Below are positions 5,024-6,865 of a DNA stretch of 6,865 bases, one piece after another. The position numbers and the translations under genes are program-made. The DNA lies in assembly GCA_025356695.1 (NCBI GenBank), contig JANXSE010000088.1, forward strand, positions 1-6,865, written 5' to 3'. The notes below the pieces were generated by a model. It ran no database searches and was not told where the DNA came from. It saw only the letters and a program-made list of their open reading frames with translations. Origin of the DNA: Betaproteobacteria bacterium (lineage in GTDB: Bacteria > Pseudomonadota > Gammaproteobacteria > Burkholderiales > SG8-41). Within the stretch, counting starts at the first letter, position 1, and each line of letters starts with the position of its first letter.

Positions 5024-5821
5024 ATGGACAAACTGATTTCACTGATCGCGCTGCTCGGCATCATCAATCTCGCCGGCTGCGCCGGCACGCCACCCGCGCC
5101 GGGCGCCATCGCACTGAAAGATCTCGCGCCCACCGGCACGCTGCGCGTCGCGGTGTTCACCGGCAACCCGGTGCTCGGCAGCAAGAACAACGGCGAACTC
5201 GCCGGCACCACGGTGGCGATGGGCCGCGCGCTGGCGCAGAGCGCCGGCGTGCCGGTGCAGTTGATCGAATACACGGCAGTGGCGAAACTCGTTGACGACG
5301 CCAAGGCCGGTGCATGGGACATCGCCGCGGTGGCCTTCGATCCGGGCCGCAAGAACGTACTCGAATTCGCGCCGCCGCATGTGGTGGTCGATCTGACTTA
5401 TATGCTCGCACCGGGCACTGCTATCCAGAGCGCGGCGAATGTCGATGCGCCGGGCGTCAACGTGGCTGCGGCGCGTGGTGCGGCGACCACGCTCTATCTC
5501 GAACGCACGTTGAAACAGGCCAGGGTCATCACCGCCGAAAACGAACCGGCGGCCTTCGCATTGCTGAAAGAGGGCAAGGCACAGGCTTACGCGCAGAACC
5601 GCTACATGCTGCTCGGTCTTGCCGACGGCCTGCCCGGCGCGCGCGTCGCGCCTGATCGTTTTGCCGCGGCGGAGATGTGTCTCGTCCTGCCGAAAGGGCG
5701 GCTGGCGGCACTTGCGTACGTAAGTGCTTTCGTCGATTACGCGAAACAGGACGGCACCGTGCAGCGCGCGATCGACGGTGCCGGTCTGCGCGGCGTGACG
5801 GTGGCACCCGCGCAGCCTTGA
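5024..5821 (+). CDS. Family-3 (amino-acid-type) solute-binding lipoprotein
   Basis: 265-residue extracellular solute-binding protein of family 3, the periplasmic receptor type that feeds polar amino-acid ABC transporters. A lipoprotein signal with lipobox LAGC (Cys19) predicts an acylated N-terminus; Ala at +2 favours the outer membrane by the usual rule. The core starts at 'TGTLRVAVF' (about 38-46), then the 'GELAGTTVAMGRALA' strand-helix, 'AGAWDIAAVAFDPGRK' with Arg109 at the position that usually binds the ligand carboxylate, and 'FVDYAKQDGTVQRAIDGAGLRGV' near the C-terminus. In the second lobe, the usual Asp of the 'DAFAxN' segment is Gln187 ('AQAYAQNR'), so binding of a standard alpha-amino group is doubtful. 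No permease or ATPase gene is nearby, so it may be an orphan receptor or share a transporter encoded elsewhere. The start has GGGGGAG 7 nt upstream. The next gene begins 59 bp later with its own -10 box. Confidence 0.88.
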   Translation: MDKLISLIALLGIINLAGCAGTPPAPGAIALKDLAPTGTLRVAVFTGNPVLGSKNNGELAGTTVAMGRALAQSAGVPVQLIEYTAVAKLVDDAKAGAWDIAAVAFDPGRKNVLEFAPPHVVVDLTYMLAPGTAIQSAANVDAPGVNVAAARGAATTLYLERTLKQARVITAENEPAAFALLKEGKAQAYAQNRYMLLGLADGLPGARVAPDRFAAAEMCLVLPKGRLAALAYVSAFVDYAKQDGTVQRAIDGAGLRGVTVAPAQP

Positions 5822-5834
5822 GCGCGCGGCGCGC
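5822..5834 (+). repeat. GC-only 13-bp palindrome just before a promoter
   Basis: GCGCGC, one central G, then GCGCGC, starting immediately after the stop codon of the lipoprotein gene and ending 3 bp before the TATAAT box. It could form a small hairpin ending the upstream transcript or act as an operator, but alternating GC runs of this kind are also common by chance in such genomes. Confidence 0.35.
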
Positions 5835-5837
5835 AGT

Positions 5838-5843
5838 TATAAT
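5838..5843 (+). promoter_or_regulatory. Consensus -10 box of the promoter for the last receptor gene
   Basis: A perfect TATAAT in otherwise GC-rich sequence, 37 bp before the ATG at 5881, predicting a leader of about 30 nt. The nearest -35-like hexamer is TTGAGC (5818-5823), which overlaps the upstream stop codon but leaves only 14 bp of spacer, so the -35 assignment is uncertain. Confidence 0.6.
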
Positions 5844-5870
5844 GGCCACCTGTCGCCAAACGGAATCTGT

Positions 5871-5874
5871 GGAG
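5871..5874 (+). promoter_or_regulatory. Ribosome binding site deciding the start at 5881
   Basis: GGAG lies 6 nt before the ATG at 5881. The same frame stays open upstream to an ATG at 5677 inside the lipoprotein gene, but that extension is arginine-rich out-of-frame coding sequence with no signal peptide, so 5881 is the real start. Confidence 0.65.
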
Positions 5875-5880
5875 AGCACG

Positions 5881-6864
5881 ATGAAATCAGCATCGAAAAA
5901 AATAATTTGCATTTGCGGTATCGCCACTGCGGCTGCCATTACCGCAAGCACCACCGCAATTGCGCAGCCTTACCCCTCCAAATCGATCCGCATGATCTTT
6001 CCATTTCCGCCGGGCGGGCCGACTGACCTGCTGGGCCGCGCGATTGCGCAGAAAATGTCGGACCAGATGGGGCAGCAGGTGGTGGCCGACAACCGTCCGG
6101 GTGCGGGTGGCAATCTCGGTCTTGATCTCACCGCGAAGTCGCCGGCTGACGGCTACACCATCGTGCTGACCTCGCCGCTGATTGCGCTGGCGCCGCTGCT
6201 TTATTCGAAACTCAACTACGACCCGTTCAAGGACCTGCAGCCACTGTCGCTGGTGGCGACGATTCAGAACGTGCTGCTGGTGCACCCGAGTGTGCCGGCG
6301 AAAACGCTGAAAGAACTGATCCAGATCGCCAGCAAAAATCCGGGCAAGCTCTCCTATGGTTCGGGCGGTGTCGGCACCACCACGCACCTTGCACCGGAGC
6401 TGATGAAGAGCCTGACCAAGACCAACATCGTGCACGTGCCGTATAAAGGCTCGGGCCAGGCGCTGATCGGCTTGATGGGCGGCGATGTGGACGTGCTGAT
6501 CATGGCGGTGCCGGCCTCAGCGCCGCAGGTGCAAAGCGGCAAGGTGCGCGCCCTCGCGGTGTTGTCGGACAAACGCGCGGTTGCGCTGCCGAATGTGCCG
6601 ACCACTAAAGAGGCGGGCTTCGAGGGGCTCGAAGTGCCGATCTGGTACGGCATCCTCACCACCACCGGAACGTCGAAAGACATCGTCGCGCGTTTGCATA
6701 CGGAACTTGTGAAGGCGCTGACTTCGACGGAATTGAAAGAACGCCTCACCGCGGCCGGCATCGAACCGATGAACAGCACGCCCGAACAATTCGCCGCGTT
6801 CATCCGCAGCGAGAACACGCGTTTTGCCAAAGTGATCAAGGACGCCGGCATCAAGCCGGAGTAA
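5881..6864 (+). CDS. Bug-family (TTT) periplasmic solute receptor
   Basis: Complete 327-residue Bug receptor, close to the canonical family pattern. The signal peptide has a basic start (Lys2, Lys6, Lys7), a hydrophobic alanine-rich core and AIA before a likely cleavage after residue 28; the mature protein begins 'QPYPSKSIR'. FPPGGPTD (42-49) and DNRPGAGG (70-77) are the standard ligand loops of lobe 1, and HVPYKGS (185-191) lies in the second half, followed by 'GKVRALAVLSDKRAVALPNVPT' and the closing 'STPEQFAAFIRSE' helix. It follows the family-3 lipoprotein gene by 59 bp, with a consensus -10 box between them, so it is probably transcribed separately even if some readthrough occurs. The stop TAA is at 6862-6864, at the window edge. 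The ligand cannot be inferred from sequence alone. Confidence 0.95.
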   Translation: MKSASKKIICICGIATAAAITASTTAIAQPYPSKSIRMIFPFPPGGPTDLLGRAIAQKMSDQMGQQVVADNRPGAGGNLGLDLTAKSPADGYTIVLTSPLIALAPLLYSKLNYDPFKDLQPLSLVATIQNVLLVHPSVPAKTLKELIQIASKNPGKLSYGSGGVGTTTHLAPELMKSLTKTNIVHVPYKGSGQALIGLMGGDVDVLIMAVPASAPQVQSGKVRALAVLSDKRAVALPNVPTTKEAGFEGLEVPIWYGILTTTGTSKDIVARLHTELVKALTSTELKERLTAAGIEPMNSTPEQFAAFIRSENTRFAKVIKDAGIKPE

Positions 6865-6865
6865 T

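Noticed and set aside
5677..5880. Longer start (395 residues) for the last receptor, overlapping the lipoprotein gene
   Set aside because: The added part is Arg-rich out-of-frame reading of the lipoprotein gene; the true start at 5881 has a ribosome binding site and a signal peptide.

Overview
The window is GC-rich, densely coded bacterial DNA. It carries four genes, one of them cut by the window edge, for periplasmic solute receptors of the Bug family (Bordetella uptake gene type, the receptor component of tripartite tricarboxylate transporters). Bug receptors are massively expanded in Betaproteobacteria of the order Burkholderiales (Bordetella, Cupriavidus, Comamonadaceae and relatives), so such an organism is the best guess. 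This is an inference from gene content; the window has no rRNA or other marker gene.

Layout. 1-484: 3' part of a Bug receptor gene. 512-709: a small, unrecognised 65-residue protein. 772-1725: a complete Bug receptor. 1790-3064: an FMN-dependent alpha-hydroxy-acid oxidase/dehydrogenase with a Tat-like signal and an embedded CxxCH motif. These four genes lie on the + strand with short gaps and look like one transcription unit, though a palindrome and a possible promoter precede the oxidase gene. 3072-4043 (minus strand): a further Bug receptor, meeting the oxidase gene tail to tail across 7 bp. 4044-4164: a divergent promoter region with a 13-bp palindrome. 4165-4815: a carboxymuconolactone-decarboxylase-like protein. 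4816-5023: a non-coding gap holding a GC-rich double-hairpin repeat of the dispersed intergenic kind, then an AT-rich leader. 5024-5821: a family-3 amino-acid-type solute-binding lipoprotein without permease genes. 5838-5843: a consensus -10 box. 5881-6864: a fourth Bug receptor, ending at the window edge.

How the genes may work together. The theme is capture and oxidation of small organic acids: several periplasmic receptors for carboxylate-type ligands, an exported flavoenzyme of the lactate/glycolate/mandelate oxidase family, and a CMD-like protein of the kind seen among aromatic and organic acid catabolic genes. No membrane subunits (TctA/TctB or ABC permease), transcription regulator, mobile element, tRNA or CRISPR array is visible. 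Most of the window is ordinary accessory metabolism. The feature most worth a second look is the heme-c-like CxxCH motif in the loop region of the flavoenzyme, whose catalytic residues otherwise match glycolate oxidase in both identity and spacing.
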